Assembly: GCF_900163625.1 (NCBI RefSeq)
Contig: NZ_FUIE01000058.1
Coordinates: 1 to 43,111, forward strand
From: Brevundimonas diminuta 3F5N
GTDB taxonomy: Bacteria > Pseudomonadota > Alphaproteobacteria > Caulobacterales > Caulobacteraceae
Length of the DNA stretch: 43,111 nt
Reading direction: 5' to 3'
The notes beneath the pieces were generated by a model. The model saw only the letters and a program-made list of their open reading frames with translations, made no database searches and was not told the origin of the DNA. Below are positions 29,527 to 38,357 of this stretch, piece by piece (within the stretch, counting starts at the first letter, position 1; each line of letters starts with the position of its first letter). Position numbers and translations under genes: made by a program.

Positions 29527-30621
29527 ATGACCGACGTTCACCCTGCGGATCCGCAGCTTCAGGCCGACGCCCTCATCCGCGAGGCTCGCCAGGCGCGCGA
29601 GCGGTCGGATGCGGTGACCCTGGCGGCGGCGGCTGAGGCCCTCTTGCGGCTCAATCCGCGCGAGCCGCGCGCCCTGGTGTTCAAGGGCGACGCCCTGAGC
29701 GCCCAGGGGGATCATCGCTCGGCCATGAGTTTTTACGGCGCCGCCCTGGCTCAGGGGCGGGCGATCGCCGCCCCGCCGCCGGACCTGCGCGCCGAGCTTC
29801 AGCACGCCGCCGCGGCTCAGGCTGAAGGCGCGCGCCGCTTTGAGCAGGGGCTGCGGGACGGCCTGGCCCAGCGCGGCTTCGACCCCGCGACGTCCAGCGC
29901 ACGCTTCGCCGCTTCTCTGGATCTGATGACGGGACGGCGGCGGCTCTATTATCAGCAGCCGAAATTCTACATGTTTCCGGGCCTGCCGCAGATCGAGTTT
30001 CAGCCGCGCGAGACCGTCGCCTGGCTGGCGGAGGTGGAGGCGGCGGCGCCAGCCATTCGCGCCGAGCTTGACGCCATCCTGGCCGAACCGGCCCTGTTCG
30101 CGCCCTACATCGAGGATCGCGCCAACCGCCCCCGGCACGATCAGGCGGGCCTGCTGGGCAATGACGCTTGGAGCGCGGTTTTTCTCTGGAAAGACGGGGT
30201 CGAGGTTCCCGAGGTCGCCGAGCGCTGCCCGCAGACGATGAAGGCGCTGGCGGCGGCGCCCTTATGCCGCATCCCCGGCCGCTCGCCCTCGATTCTGTTC
30301 TCCAGACTTCAGGCGGGGGCGAAGATTCCGCCGCACCATGGACTGATCAATACGCGGCTGATCTGCCACCTGCCGCTGGTCGTGCCGCCGGACTGCTGGT
30401 TCCGCGTCGGCGGCGAAGAGCGTCAGTGGAAGGCGGACGAGGCCTGGGCCTTCGACGATACGATCGAGCACGAGGCCGCAAATGACAGCGACCAGGATCG
30501 CACCATCCTGATCTTCGATGTCTGGAAACCCGAGATCACCGCCGAGGAGCAGGAACTGATACGGGCCCTGTTCGCGACGATCGACGCCAGCGGCGCGGCT
30601 GCGCCTAAACTGGGCGTTTAG
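29527..30621 (+). CDS. Aspartyl/asparaginyl beta-hydroxylase-like oxygenase with TPR-like N-terminus
   Basis: The 364-aa protein has a helical, TPR-like N-terminus (about residues 10-115; [36 protein letters not shown]) and a C-terminal double-stranded beta-helix of the Asp/Asn beta-hydroxylase family. Putative ligands are H270 in [10 protein letters not shown] and H315 in FDDTIEHEA, with R277 as a likely 2-oxoglutarate contact. In bacteria such domains modify proteins or lipid A (LpxO-type); the TPR part suggests protein partners. The target is unknown. Its stop overlaps the convergent purQ stop. Confidence 0.88.
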   Translation: MTDVHPADPQLQADALIREARQARERSDAVTLAAAAEALLRLNPREPRALVFKGDALSAQGDHRSAMSFYGAALAQGRAIAAPPPDLRAELQHAAAAQAEGARRFEQGLRDGLAQRGFDPATSSARFAASLDLMTGRRRLYYQQPKFYMFPGLPQIEFQPRETVAWLAEVEAAAPAIRAELDAILAEPALFAPYIEDRANRPRHDQAGLLGNDAWSAVFLWKDGVEVPEVAERCPQTMKALAAAPLCRIPGRSPSILFSRLQAGAKIPPHHGLINTRLICHLPLVVPPDCWFRVGGEERQWKADEAWAFDDTIEHEAANDSDQDRTILIFDVWKPEITAEEQELIRALFATIDASGAAAPKLGV

Positions 30622-31280
30622 GCCGCCGCGTAGATGCTCTGGAACAGGGTCGCGCCGTCGGCGCTGCCCAGTTCGGCTTCGAACGCACGGTCCGGGTGGG
30701 GCATCATGCCCAGGACATTGCCGCGTTCGTTCTGCAGACCGGCGATGTCGCCGACCGAGCCGTTGGGGTTGTCGACGTAGCGGAAGACCACCTGGCCCTC
30801 GCCCTCGATGCGCTTCAGCGTCTCGGCGTCGGCGAAGTAGTTGCCGTCGGCGTTGCCCTGGGTCATGACGACTTCGCGCTGGCCCTGATAGCCCGAGGTG
30901 AAGCGGGTCTGGGCGTTGGCGACGGTGATGCTGATCGGCTTGCAGATGTATTTCAGGCTGCTGTTGCGCATCAGGGCGCCCGGCAGCATCCCGGCTTCGC
31001 ACAGGACCTGGAAGCCGTTGCAGATGCCGACCACGGTGACGCCGTCGTCCGCAGCCTTCTTGACCGCCTGCATGATCGGGGCCTGGGCCGCCATCGCGCC
31101 GCAGCGCAGATAGTCGCCGTAGGAGAAACCGCCCGGCAGCACGATCAGATCGAGGCCCTTGGGCAGCTCAGTCTCGGCGTGCCAGACCATCTGGACCTGC
31201 TCACCAGTGGAACGTTCGACGGCGACCTTGCAGTCGCGATCGCAGTTGGAACCGGGGAATACAATGACGGCTGCGCTCAT
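30618..31280 (-). CDS. purQ: Phosphoribosylformylglycinamidine synthase, glutaminase subunit (PurQ)
   Basis: PurQ releases ammonia from glutamine for PurL. The 220-aa class I amidotransferase has the nucleophile C87 in [11 protein letters not shown] and the triad partners H195 and E201 in [10 protein letters not shown]. The start [16 protein letters not shown] at ATG 31280 matches the family; a frame extension to 31298 is unneeded. The TAA at 30618-30620 overlaps the TAG of the convergent hydroxylase gene (30619-30621). Confidence 0.97.
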   Translation of the reverse strand: MSAAVIVFPGSNCDRDCKVAVERSTGEQVQMVWHAETELPKGLDLIVLPGGFSYGDYLRCGAMAAQAPIMQAVKKAADDGVTVVGICNGFQVLCEAGMLPGALMRNSSLKYICKPISITVANAQTRFTSGYQGQREVVMTQGNADGNYFADAETLKRIEGEGQVVFRYVDNPNGSVGDIAGLQNERGNVLGMMPHPDRAFEAELGSADGATLFQSIYAAA

Positions 31281-31313
31281 GGCCGGGCCTCCTAGCACCC
31301 TTCGCGACGAATG

Positions 31314-32555
31314 TCAGGCGTCGCTTTGCTGCGTGTTACGTCCTGTCGTCCACGCCACGACCCAGACGGCGAAACCGGCCAGCGACAGGGCGACGCCGAC
31401 CCAGCCGGTCGAAGTCCAGCCCCAGCCCGCCGCCACGGCCATGCCCGCCAGCAGGGGGCCGATGGCGTTGGCCGTATTGAAGGCCGAGTGATTCAGGGCT
31501 GCGGCCAGGGTCTGGGCGTCGCCGGCCACGTCCATCAGCCGGGTCTGCAGCACCGAGCCCAGCCCGCCGCCGCCGCCGATCAGCAGCACCACGATCATCA
31601 TCGCCCACAGGTGCGGCGCGGCGAAGGGGTAGAGGGCCAGCGCCGCCGCGCTCCACAGCAACAGGCCGCCCGCCGCCAGCATGCCGAAGCGGTCGGCCGC
31701 CCAGGCGCCCAGCAGATTGCCCGCCACCATGCCTAAGCCGAACAGGGCGAAGACCCAAGGCAGAACCTCCGGCCCGACGCCCGTCACCGCCTTCAACGTC
31801 GAGGCCAGATAGGCGTAGACCGCGAACATGCCGCCGAAGCCGACCGCGCCGACGCCGAGCGTCAGCCAGACCTGGCCGCGCTTCAGGGCGCCCAGTTCGC
31901 GCCAGGGGCTGACGTCGGGATGGGCCGGATCGCGCGGCGCGAACAGGGCGACCAGGGCCATGGTCAGCACCGCCAGCACGCTGACGATGGCGAAGGTCCA
32001 GCGCCAGCCGAAATGGTGGCTGATGGCGTTGGCGACCGGCACCCCGATCACTGTCGCGACCGTCAGGCCCAGCAGGATGGTGGAGACGGCGCGGGTTCGG
32101 AGCCTGAGCGGCACCAGCGACGCCGCCACCAGGGCCGCCACGCCGAAATAGGCCCCGTGCGGCACGCCGCTGAGGAAGCGGAAGGCCAGCATCCACTCAT
32201 AGGTCGGGGCGATGGCGCTGAGCGCATTGCCGACGGCGAACAGGGCCATGAAGCCGATCAGCAGCAGCCAGCGCGGCAGGCGCGCGCCCAGCACGGCCAG
32301 AATCGGCGCTCCGACCACCACCCCGGCGGCATAGGCGCTGATGACATGGCCCGCCTTGGGCTCGCTGACGCCAAGACCCGCCGCGAAGTCGGGCAGGACG
32401 CTCATGGCCGCGAACTCGGTCACGCCGATGGCGAAGCCGCCCATGGCCAGCGCCAGCAGCACCAGCGCCACCTTGCCCGGCTCGGCTATGCGCTCGTCGC
32501 TGCCGGGCGCAACGTAGCGCGGATCGTCGATGCAGGGAGCGTCGGCAGAGGCCAT
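31314..32555 (-). CDS. MFS transporter, DHA1-like
   Basis: The 413-aa major facilitator protein has 12 predicted membrane helices. Features of the AraJ/YdhP-like DHA1 efflux group are GFAIGVTEFAAMSVLPDFAAGLGV in the first helix, FRFLSGVPHGAYFGVAALVAA in helix 4 and IGVPVANAISHHFGWRWTF. It probably exports small molecules; the substrate is unknown. I start it at ATG 32555 (MASADAP); the frame is open to 32612. It lies 34 nt upstream of purQ on the same strand. Confidence 0.9.
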   Translation of the reverse strand: MASADAPCIDDPRYVAPGSDERIAEPGKVALVLLALAMGGFAIGVTEFAAMSVLPDFAAGLGVSEPKAGHVISAYAAGVVVGAPILAVLGARLPRWLLLIGFMALFAVGNALSAIAPTYEWMLAFRFLSGVPHGAYFGVAALVAASLVPLRLRTRAVSTILLGLTVATVIGVPVANAISHHFGWRWTFAIVSVLAVLTMALVALFAPRDPAHPDVSPWRELGALKRGQVWLTLGVGAVGFGGMFAVYAYLASTLKAVTGVGPEVLPWVFALFGLGMVAGNLLGAWAADRFGMLAAGGLLLWSAAALALYPFAAPHLWAMMIVVLLIGGGGGLGSVLQTRLMDVAGDAQTLAAALNHSAFNTANAIGPLLAGMAVAAGWGWTSTGWVGVALSLAGFAVWVVAWTTGRNTQQSDA

Positions 32556-32663
32556 GGATTGTCGCGATGCAGCAAGGGGGAGGTTGCGTTGCAAAATAAG
32601 GACGCCGCCCACGGCATCAACCGGGGCGGCGTCGAAGCGGTCATCACGCTTTGTGTCGGCTGG

Positions 32664-33146
32664 TCAGCCCCGGTTCTCGTAGGTCGCCGTGATCGATGTC
32701 TTGGCCAGGGTGTGGAAGTGCAGGTTGAAGCCGAAGACGGCGCCCGAGTTGTCCTCGTTCACGTCCAGCCGATCCACGTCGACGGCGAAGACGGTGAAGA
32801 TGTAGCGGTGCGGGCCGTGGCCGGGCGGCGGGGCGGCGCCGCCGAAACCGGCCTCGCCGTAGTCGGTGCGGCCTTGAACGGCGCCTTTGGGCAGGTTCGC
32901 GCCGCCCTCGGCGCCCGCGCCGGCGGCCAGAGCGTTCACATCGGTCGGGATGTTGGCGACCGTCCAGTGCCAGAAGCCCGAGCCGGTCGGGGCGTCGGGA
33001 TCATAGCAGGTGACGGCGAAGCTCTTGGTTCCTTCGGGGGCGCCCGACCACGACAGCTGCGGCGAGATGTTTCCCAACGCCTTGACCTGGGCGTCGGGCA
33101 GGACGCCTCCGTCGGAAAAATCGGTCGAGGTGACGGTGAAGCTCAT
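32664..33146 (-). CDS. YbhB/YbcL-type PEBP (Raf kinase inhibitor-like) protein
   Basis: The 160-aa phosphatidylethanolamine-binding-protein fold shows NISPQLSWSGAPEGTKSFAVTCYDPDAPTGSGFWHWTVANIP in pieces, including the conserved DPDAP and HW residues that line the anion pocket, and GPHRYIFTVFAVD. There is no signal peptide. Bacterial members have unclear roles. I start it at ATG 33146 with a GGGAGA Shine-Dalgarno. The MFS gene follows on the same strand after 108 nt. Confidence 0.92.
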   Translation of the reverse strand: MSFTVTSTDFSDGGVLPDAQVKALGNISPQLSWSGAPEGTKSFAVTCYDPDAPTGSGFWHWTVANIPTDVNALAAGAGAEGGANLPKGAVQGRTDYGEAGFGGAAPPPGHGPHRYIFTVFAVDVDRLDVNEDNSGAVFGFNLHFHTLAKTSITATYENRG

Positions 33147-33270
33147 GGCGGCGCTCTCCCTTGGGCGGCGGATCAGGCGACCCAACTAACGAAAGACTGG
33201 TCACGGACGTTGCGTCGCGACATTCTGTCCCTAGCTAAGGTCAAGCTGTCTTGATGAGCGGAGGAACGGG

Positions 33271-34440
33271 ATGCTGCAAGCCCTGTTGGACCGAACCTTT
33301 CAAACGCGGTCGATCCGGGTGCGGCTTCCGGATGGTCGCGAACTGACGGCGGGGCCGGGCGAACCGGAACTGACGGCCGTGCTGGCCGATATGAAGACCG
33401 CCGTCGCCATCGCCGCCAATCCCGATCTGGCGCTGGGCGAAGCCTTTATGGACGGGACGTTCCGGATCGAGGGCGGAAGCATCTATGACTTCCTGCAACT
33501 GACGACCTCGCAACTGGCCCTGCGTCCGCGGTCGCCCAAGCTGACCTGGATGCAGCGGCTCAAGCGCGGAGCGGAGCAGGCCAACGACCGGCTCCACGCG
33601 CGTAGCAACGTCAGCCATCACTATGATCTGACGGTCGACTTCTATCGCCTGTTCCTGGACGAAGACCTGCAATATTCCTGCGCCTTCTTCGAGACGCCGG
33701 ACGCCAGTCTGGAACAGGCCCAGGTCGCCAAGAAGCGCCGCCTGATCGACAAGCTTCTTTTGGAGCCGGGACACAGCGCCCTGGACATCGGCGCCGGGTG
33801 GGGCGGGCTAGGCCTGTCCATGGTCGAGCGCGGAGCGCGCGTGACCGGCGTCACCCTGTCCACCGAACAGCACCGCACGGCCAATGAGCGGGCGACGGCT
33901 TTGGGCGTCACGGACCGGGTCGATTTCCGGTTGCAGGACTATCGCGACCTGAACCAGACCTTCGACCGCATCATCTCGGTTGGGATGTTCGAGCACGTCG
34001 GCGTGCCGAACTATCAGGAGTATTTCGACACGGTCGCCCGTCTGCTGGACGACGACGGCGTGGCGGTGATCCACGCTATCGGCCGCAAGTCGCCGCCCAA
34101 CCGAACCCAGCCGTGGGTGCGCAAATACATCTTCCCCGGCGGCTATATCCCGGCCCTGTCCGAAGTGCTGCCCGCCATCGAGCGCGCGGGCCTGTGGGTC
34201 ACGGACATGGAAGTGCTGCGGCTGCACTACGCCGAGACGCTGCGGCTTTGGCGCGAGCGGTTCCTGGCGAGGCGCGGCGAGGCCCTGGCCATGTATGACG
34301 AACGCTTCTGCCGGATGTGGGAGTTCTATCTCGCGGCCAGCGAGGTCGCCTTCCGCGAGCTGGGCCACATGGTGTTCCAGCTGCAGCTGACGAAGAAGCA
34401 GACGGCCGTGCCGCTCAGCCGCGACTATCTGTGCGGGTGA
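33271..34440 (+). CDS. Cyclopropane-fatty-acyl-phospholipid synthase-family methyltransferase
   Basis: This SAM-dependent enzyme adds a methylene across the double bond of unsaturated phospholipid chains at the inner membrane. The 389-aa protein has an N-terminal lipid-binding region (about residues 1-100; [20 protein letters not shown]). The methyltransferase part shows [26 protein letters not shown], the SAM motif [22 protein letters not shown] and the catalytic-region [10 protein letters not shown]. The last part contains [21 protein letters not shown]. It is flanked downstream by a palindromic repeat. Confidence 0.93.
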   Translation: MLQALLDRTFQTRSIRVRLPDGRELTAGPGEPELTAVLADMKTAVAIAANPDLALGEAFMDGTFRIEGGSIYDFLQLTTSQLALRPRSPKLTWMQRLKRGAEQANDRLHARSNVSHHYDLTVDFYRLFLDEDLQYSCAFFETPDASLEQAQVAKKRRLIDKLLLEPGHSALDIGAGWGGLGLSMVERGARVTGVTLSTEQHRTANERATALGVTDRVDFRLQDYRDLNQTFDRIISVGMFEHVGVPNYQEYFDTVARLLDDDGVAVIHAIGRKSPPNRTQPWVRKYIFPGGYIPALSEVLPAIERAGLWVTDMEVLRLHYAETLRLWRERFLARRGEALAMYDERFCRMWEFYLAASEVAFRELGHMVFQLQLTKKQTAVPLSRDYLCG

Positions 34441-34441
34441 C

Positions 34442-34570
34442 TTTCCTCCCCATGCAATGGGGAGGGGGACCGCGTAGCGGTGGAGGGGCTTTACGACAGC
34501 GGAACCAAGTAGCCCCTCCGTCACGTCGGCTGCGCCTCCGCGCCACCTCCCCATTGCATGGGGAGGAAAA
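34442..34570 (+). repeat. Palindromic intergenic repeat, copy 2
   Basis: The 129-bp element starts 2 bp after the cyclopropane synthase stop. Both ends carry CCTCCCCAT...ATGGGGAGG hairpins, and the middle has GGAGGGGCT...AGCCCCTCC. It matches the reverse complement of 23103-23232 at roughly four bases in five. Its right end supplies part of the U-tract of the purS terminator on the minus strand. Confidence 0.85.
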
Positions 34571-34598
34571 GAAAAAGGCCGCCCTTTCGAGCGGCCTT
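34565..34598 (-). terminator. Intrinsic terminator of purC-purS
   Basis: On the minus strand AAGGCCGC (34591-34598) pairs with GCGGCCTT (34575-34582) around an 8-nt loop and is followed by TTTCTTTT. It lies 23 bp past the purS stop. Confidence 0.85.
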
Positions 34599-34621
34599 GA
34601 TCGTCTGAACCGTCATCGCCC

Positions 34622-34861
34622 TCAGGCGACTTCGATCCGGTAGCTTTCGATGACCGTATTGGCCAGCAGGGTCTCGCACATGCGCTTCACCTCGGCCTCC
34701 TTGTCGGCGACGGCGTCGTCGAGGTCAAACTCGATCAGCTTGCCGACGCGGGCGTTGGCGACGCCGTTCCAGCCCAGACCCTGCAGGGCGCCTTCGACGG
34801 CCTTGCCCTGAACGTCCAGGACGCCGGGCTTGAGGAAGACGTGAACTTTAACCTTGGCCAT
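34622..34861 (-). CDS. purS: Phosphoribosylformylglycinamidine synthase subunit PurS
   Basis: PurS is the small structural subunit that joins PurL and PurQ in the FGAM synthase complex. The 79-aa protein has the family pattern [23 protein letters not shown] in pieces and ends VIESYRIEV. Its ATG overlaps the purC TAA by one base (TAATG), indicating coupled translation. A strong terminator follows. Confidence 0.95.
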   Translation of the reverse strand: MAKVKVHVFLKPGVLDVQGKAVEGALQGLGWNGVANARVGKLIEFDLDDAVADKEAEVKRMCETLLANTVIESYRIEVA

Positions 34862-35619
34862 TAATGCAGCCCTCCCTGAATCACGGTCGGCATGTCCTTC
34901 ATGATGCCGAGGCGGCGGGCCACCTCGGTGTAGCTTTCGATGACGTCGCCCATGTCGCGACGGAAGCGGTCCTTGTCCAGCTTCTCGCCCGTGGTCGAAT
35001 CCCACAGACGGCACGAGTCGGGGCTGATTTCATCGGCCAGGATGACGCGGGCGAAGTCGTTCTCCCACACGCGGCCGAACTCGATCTTGAAGTCGACCAG
35101 GGTGATGCCGACGGCGCCGAACATGCCGCACAGATAGTCGTTCACCCGCACCGTCATGGCCAGAATGTCGTCCAGTTCCTGGGTGGTGGCCCAGTTGAAC
35201 GCGGTGATGTGCTCTTCCGTCACCATCGGGTCGTTCAGCTCATCCTTCTTGTAGTAGAATTCGATGATCGAACGGGGCAGGGGCGTGCCCTCTTCCTGGC
35301 CCAGGCGCTGGGCCAGCGAGCCGGCGACGACGTTGCGGCAGACGACTTCCAGCGGAATGATCTCGACTTCGCGGATCAGCTGCTCGCGCAGGTTCAGGCG
35401 TTTGATGAAGTGGTTGGTCACGCCGATCGAGTTCAGGCGCGACATGATGAATTCGCTGATGCGGTTGTTGATGACGCCCTTGCCCTCAAGCGTCGCCTTC
35501 TTCTGCGCGTTGAAGGCGGTCGCGTCGTCCTTGAAATACTGGATCAGCGTGCCCGGCTCAGGACCCTCGTACAGGATCTTGGCCTTGCCCTCGTAGAGCT
35601 TCTTGCGCTTGGTGTTCAT
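34861..35619 (-). CDS. purC: SAICAR synthetase
   Basis: PurC joins CAIR and aspartate with ATP to make SAICAR, the step before PurB. The 252-aa protein shows [12 protein letters not shown] at the N-terminus, [25 protein letters not shown] and the LVDFKIEFG / [15 protein letters not shown] motifs. The start ATG 35619 lacks a clear Shine-Dalgarno. A terminator-like hairpin lies within the leader (35656-35694), hinting at attenuation. It is coupled to purS. Confidence 0.97.
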   Translation of the reverse strand: MNTKRKKLYEGKAKILYEGPEPGTLIQYFKDDATAFNAQKKATLEGKGVINNRISEFIMSRLNSIGVTNHFIKRLNLREQLIREVEIIPLEVVCRNVVAGSLAQRLGQEEGTPLPRSIIEFYYKKDELNDPMVTEEHITAFNWATTQELDDILAMTVRVNDYLCGMFGAVGITLVDFKIEFGRVWENDFARVILADEISPDSCRLWDSTTGEKLDKDRFRRDMGDVIESYTEVARRLGIMKDMPTVIQGGLH

Positions 35620-35655
35620 CTTCGGGTCCCGGACGGGAAGGAAACGGACGGTCTC

Positions 35656-35694
35656 AAAACGAAAAACGCGCGGCCCGAAGGTCAGGGCGGCGCG
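35656..35694 (-). promoter_or_regulatory. Terminator-like hairpin in the purC leader (possible attenuator)
   Basis: On the minus strand CGCGCCGCCC (35685-35694) pairs with GGGCCGCGCG (35667-35676), 9 of 10 pairs, with an 8-nt loop and then UUUUUCGUUUU. It ends about 37 nt before the purC ATG. The upstream gene is divergent, so nothing else needs terminating here. Farther upstream a hairpin at 35727-35745 carries GGGCGCG, which could pair with the CGCGCC of the terminator arm as an antiterminator. Confidence 0.6.
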
Positions 35695-35878
35695 GTTCTG
35701 AATCGATGGCGGCTATATAGAACCTCGCGCCCTTTAGCCGAAGGGCGTCTGTGACACAAATATCCTGAACCGCCCCTAGGTCAGCTTGTCCGACCGAAGT
35801 CTGGTTGCGTTCGGTCGCGCCGGGGGCCATAGAGCCGTTTGCGGACGAGACTGGTCCGTGACTGGAGTTACGACGCGC

Positions 35879-36202
35879 ATGACGACCTTCGACGATCGGG
35901 AACAGGCCTATGAGGCCAAGTACGCCCTCGATCAGGAACAGGAATTCAAGGCCATCGCGCGTCGCAACAAGATGCTGGGCCTGTGGGCTGCCGAGAAGAT
36001 GGGCCTGTCGACCGAGAGCGCCGAGCAATACGCCGCCGCCGTGGTCCGCGCCGACTTCGAACAGCCCGGCGAGGAAGACGTCTTCCGCAAGGTGGCCGGC
36101 GACTTCAAGGCCTCGGGCATGACCGTGTCCGAAGGCGAGCTGCGCTCCAAGATGGACGAACTGGCCTCGATCGCGCGCGAGCAGATCCGCGCCGGCGAGT
36201 GA
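35879..36202 (+). CDS. DUF1476 / F1FO-ATPase inhibitor zeta-type protein
   Basis: This 107-aa, all-helical protein has the family start MTTFDDREQAYEAKYALDQEQEFKAIARRNKMLGLWAAEKMGL in pieces. DUF1476 proteins include the zeta subunit of Paracoccus ATP synthase, which inhibits ATP hydrolysis by F1. That role is likely but not proven here, since no atp genes are nearby. I start it at ATG 35879 with GGAG about 11 nt upstream. It is monocistronic, with a strong terminator downstream. Confidence 0.9.
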   Translation: MTTFDDREQAYEAKYALDQEQEFKAIARRNKMLGLWAAEKMGLSTESAEQYAAAVVRADFEQPGEEDVFRKVAGDFKASGMTVSEGELRSKMDELASIAREQIRAGE

Positions 36203-36223
36203 TCTGCGTCACAGACTGATCCC

Positions 36224-36259
36224 AGAAGGGCCGCAACCGTCGCCGGTTGCGGCCCTTCT
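36224..36259 (+). terminator. Intrinsic terminator after the DUF1476 gene
   Basis: A perfect 16-bp stem (36224-36239 with 36244-36259) has a TCGC loop, followed by TCGATCT. It lies 21 bp after the stop. The same hairpin may also end minus-strand transcription of the FAS1 gene. Confidence 0.8.
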
Positions 36260-36352
36260 TCGATCTGCCTCCCGCCGGGGAAACGGGAGTGACCGGAGGC
36301 GCCGGGGCGCATCTGATCAACGCGCCCGCAGCCGGTCGGTTCGATCCGACGT

Positions 36353-36973
36353 CTATTTCGGCATCAACACCGTATCGACGACGTGAACCACGCCGTTCGA
36401 CTGGGCGACGTCGGCCTGGGTGATGGTCGAGGTTCCGCCCTTGGCGTCGGTGATCCGCCACTGGCCGCCGCCGGCGTCCTTGACCATCAGCTTCTCGCCC
36501 TGGACCGTGGTCAGGGTGGCTGTTCCGCCGTTGGCCTGGGCCTGGGCGGCGATGTCGGCGGCGGTCAGACGACCGGGCACGACGTGATAGGTCAGCAGCT
36601 TGGTCAGCGCCGCCTTCTGGGCGGGCTGCATCCAGCCCTCGCGCGTGGCCGCGGGAATCTTGTCAAAGGCCGCGTTGTCAGGGGCGAAGACGGTGAAGGG
36701 GCCGGGGCCTTGCAGCCGTTCGGTCAGACCGGCGGTCTGGATCGCGCTGACCAGGGTGGTCAGGTTCGGGGCCTTGGAGGCGTTGGCGACCAGGTTGTCG
36801 GACGGATTCATCGCCACGCCGCCGACCATGGGCTCGGTCGTGGCGGGAGCCATGGCGGGCGGGGCGGTCTCGACCGGCGCCGGCTCCTTCTTCGTCTCGT
36901 TCTGGCCGCAGGCGGCCACGGCCAGCAGGGCGGCGGACGATACGGCGAGGGCGGTGGTGCGGGTGAATGTCAT
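36353..36973 (-). CDS. Fasciclin (FAS1) domain lipoprotein
   Basis: The 206-aa protein has a signal peptide with lipobox-like V19-A20-A21-C22, a Pro/Ala/Thr-rich linker (about residues 25-50), then one FAS1 domain (about 60-206). The domain shows LVSAIQTAGL, FTVFAPDNAAFDKIPA, LLTYHVVPGRLTAADI and the terminal NGVVHVVDTVLMPK. FAS1 proteins mediate adhesion or sit at the envelope. ATG 36973 has a strong GGAGGA Shine-Dalgarno. It follows the glycosylase gene on the same strand after 132 nt and probably has its own promoter. Confidence 0.9.
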   Translation of the reverse strand: MTFTRTTALAVSSAALLAVAACGQNETKKEPAPVETAPPAMAPATTEPMVGGVAMNPSDNLVANASKAPNLTTLVSAIQTAGLTERLQGPGPFTVFAPDNAAFDKIPAATREGWMQPAQKAALTKLLTYHVVPGRLTAADIAAQAQANGGTATLTTVQGEKLMVKDAGGGQWRITDAKGGTSTITQADVAQSNGVVHVVDTVLMPK

Positions 36974-37105
36974 GTGATTCCTCCATCGACGTCGGCTTGC
37001 GGGCGGGGGAAGGCCGCGTCGGGAAGGAATACGGCTGCCCGCGCAAAAGGATGCGCTCTCGATCAATTTTTCCGGCGCGGCGCGTGATGTGCGGTGAGGC
37101 TCGTC

Positions 37106-37615
37106 TCAGCTCAGATAGGGGGCGAGGGCTGACCAGTACGACAGTTTCTCGGCGAAGGGCCGGGCATGGGCGGCGCTGGACGAGGGCAGGTCGATAATGG
37201 CGACGCCGGACATTTCGGACAGGGCGCGTCGACCCAGTCGCGCCGCCGTCCCGCCGTTGAAGGCGACCGCGCGCAGGTCGGGCAGGCGCGCCGTCAGGTC
37301 GGCCAGGTCGGCTCCTTCGGGGTTGCGGATGGCGGCGTCCAGGCTGCCCTGCCGCTCGGCCGAGGCGATCACGTCCCACAGGCCGATCCGCGTCGCCCGC
37401 AAGCGCTCCAGCCGCGCCTCATAGGGCAGGGCCGCCAGGTCCGGCTGAGCGGCGACGACCCCGATCAGCCGCCAGAAGCCGTTTTGCGGATGGGCGTAAT
37501 ACTGAGCCGCCTTCAAGGAGGCGTCGCCCGGCAGGCTGCCGAGAATCAGGACGCGGGTGCGTGCGTCGACGACGGGGGCGAAGCCTTGCCGGCGCGCGTC
37601 GTCCGGGGACGTCAT
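37106..37615 (-). CDS. Deoxyinosine/hypoxanthine-DNA glycosylase (UDG family 6-like)
   Basis: The 169-aa protein of the uracil-DNA-glycosylase superfamily matches the DNA-deoxyinosine glycosylase branch: LILGSLPGDASLKAAQYYAHPQNGFWRLIG, with the family's catalytic Asn equivalent at N45, and the late motif LPSSSAAHA. It should excise hypoxanthine arising from adenine deamination or dITP incorporation. A Mug-like U/T-mismatch role is the alternative. It begins 1 nt after the 2OG oxygenase stop, in the purB run. Confidence 0.85.
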   Translation of the reverse strand: MTSPDDARRQGFAPVVDARTRVLILGSLPGDASLKAAQYYAHPQNGFWRLIGVVAAQPDLAALPYEARLERLRATRIGLWDVIASAERQGSLDAAIRNPEGADLADLTARLPDLRAVAFNGGTAARLGRRALSEMSGVAIIDLPSSSAAHARPFAEKLSYWSALAPYLS

Positions 37616-37616
37616 C

Positions 37617-38357
37617 TCAGCGGGGATTTTGAGGCGGGTCGTCCCGCAGCCAGCCGGTCACGGTCAGGCGCGGCTTGGCGGCGTAGTTGGCCACCTGAGA
37701 GACGGAATGGAGCTGAGGGGTGCGGAAGACGGTCCAGGCGTTGAAGCGCGGCTTGAAACCGCGCAGCACGTCGCCGCCTGCGTCGTGGAACAGAAGCTGG
37801 CCGCCCCAGTCCCCGCGCCATTCACGCGTCAGGCCCAGGGTATAGGCCGCGCGCCGCTCTCCATCACCCGTATCGTCGTGCAGGGTCAGGAAGTTGCCCG
37901 GCTGAAAGCAGGTCGCCTGGGCGTCGATCTTGGTCAGATTGGGCTCGCGGGTCACGGCGCGGGCGAAGGCGAGGAAGGTCGGGCTGTTGAAGAACTCGGC
38001 CAGGACATGGGTCGGGTGACCGGGATCTTCACCGTCCAGCAGGGCGCTGATGATGGGGTAGGCTTGATAGACGAAGGCGAACCCGTTGGCGGCATCCGCG
38101 CTTGCGGCCGCGACGCGGCGTTGCAGTTCGGCGCCGCCGAGAGCGCGGGCGTCCTCGGCTTTCAGCATCTGTCCGCGCCCCTGGTGAGACAGGGCCAACT
38201 GCCAGGGCGTCGCCCGTTCAAGCGTAGAGGCCAGCCATTCGGCGCTTTCCTCGGTCAGGAAGTCGCCGATCTGCACCATGCCGTCGCGGGCGTAGATTTC
38301 CGCGTGGTCGGCGGCGACCAGCGCGGGGTTGAGCGCCAGGCCGCCTGCCGGAATCAT
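37617..38357 (-). CDS. 2OG-Fe(II) oxygenase
   Basis: The 246-aa double-stranded beta-helix dioxygenase has its iron ligands H160 and D162 in FLTLHDDTGD and H217 in TPQLHSVSQV, with R230 (PRLTVTGW) as the likely 2-oxoglutarate anchor. The architecture recalls prolyl-hydroxylase/Tpa1-like enzymes that hydroxylate proteins; the substrate is unknown. Its ATG overlaps the purB TGA as ATGA, and the glycosylase gene follows 1 nt after its stop, so all three are probably one transcript. Confidence 0.9.
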   Translation of the reverse strand: MIPAGGLALNPALVAADHAEIYARDGMVQIGDFLTEESAEWLASTLERATPWQLALSHQGRGQMLKAEDARALGGAELQRRVAAASADAANGFAFVYQAYPIISALLDGEDPGHPTHVLAEFFNSPTFLAFARAVTREPNLTKIDAQATCFQPGNFLTLHDDTGDGERRAAYTLGLTREWRGDWGGQLLFHDAGGDVLRGFKPRFNAWTVFRTPQLHSVSQVANYAAKPRLTVTGWLRDDPPQNPR

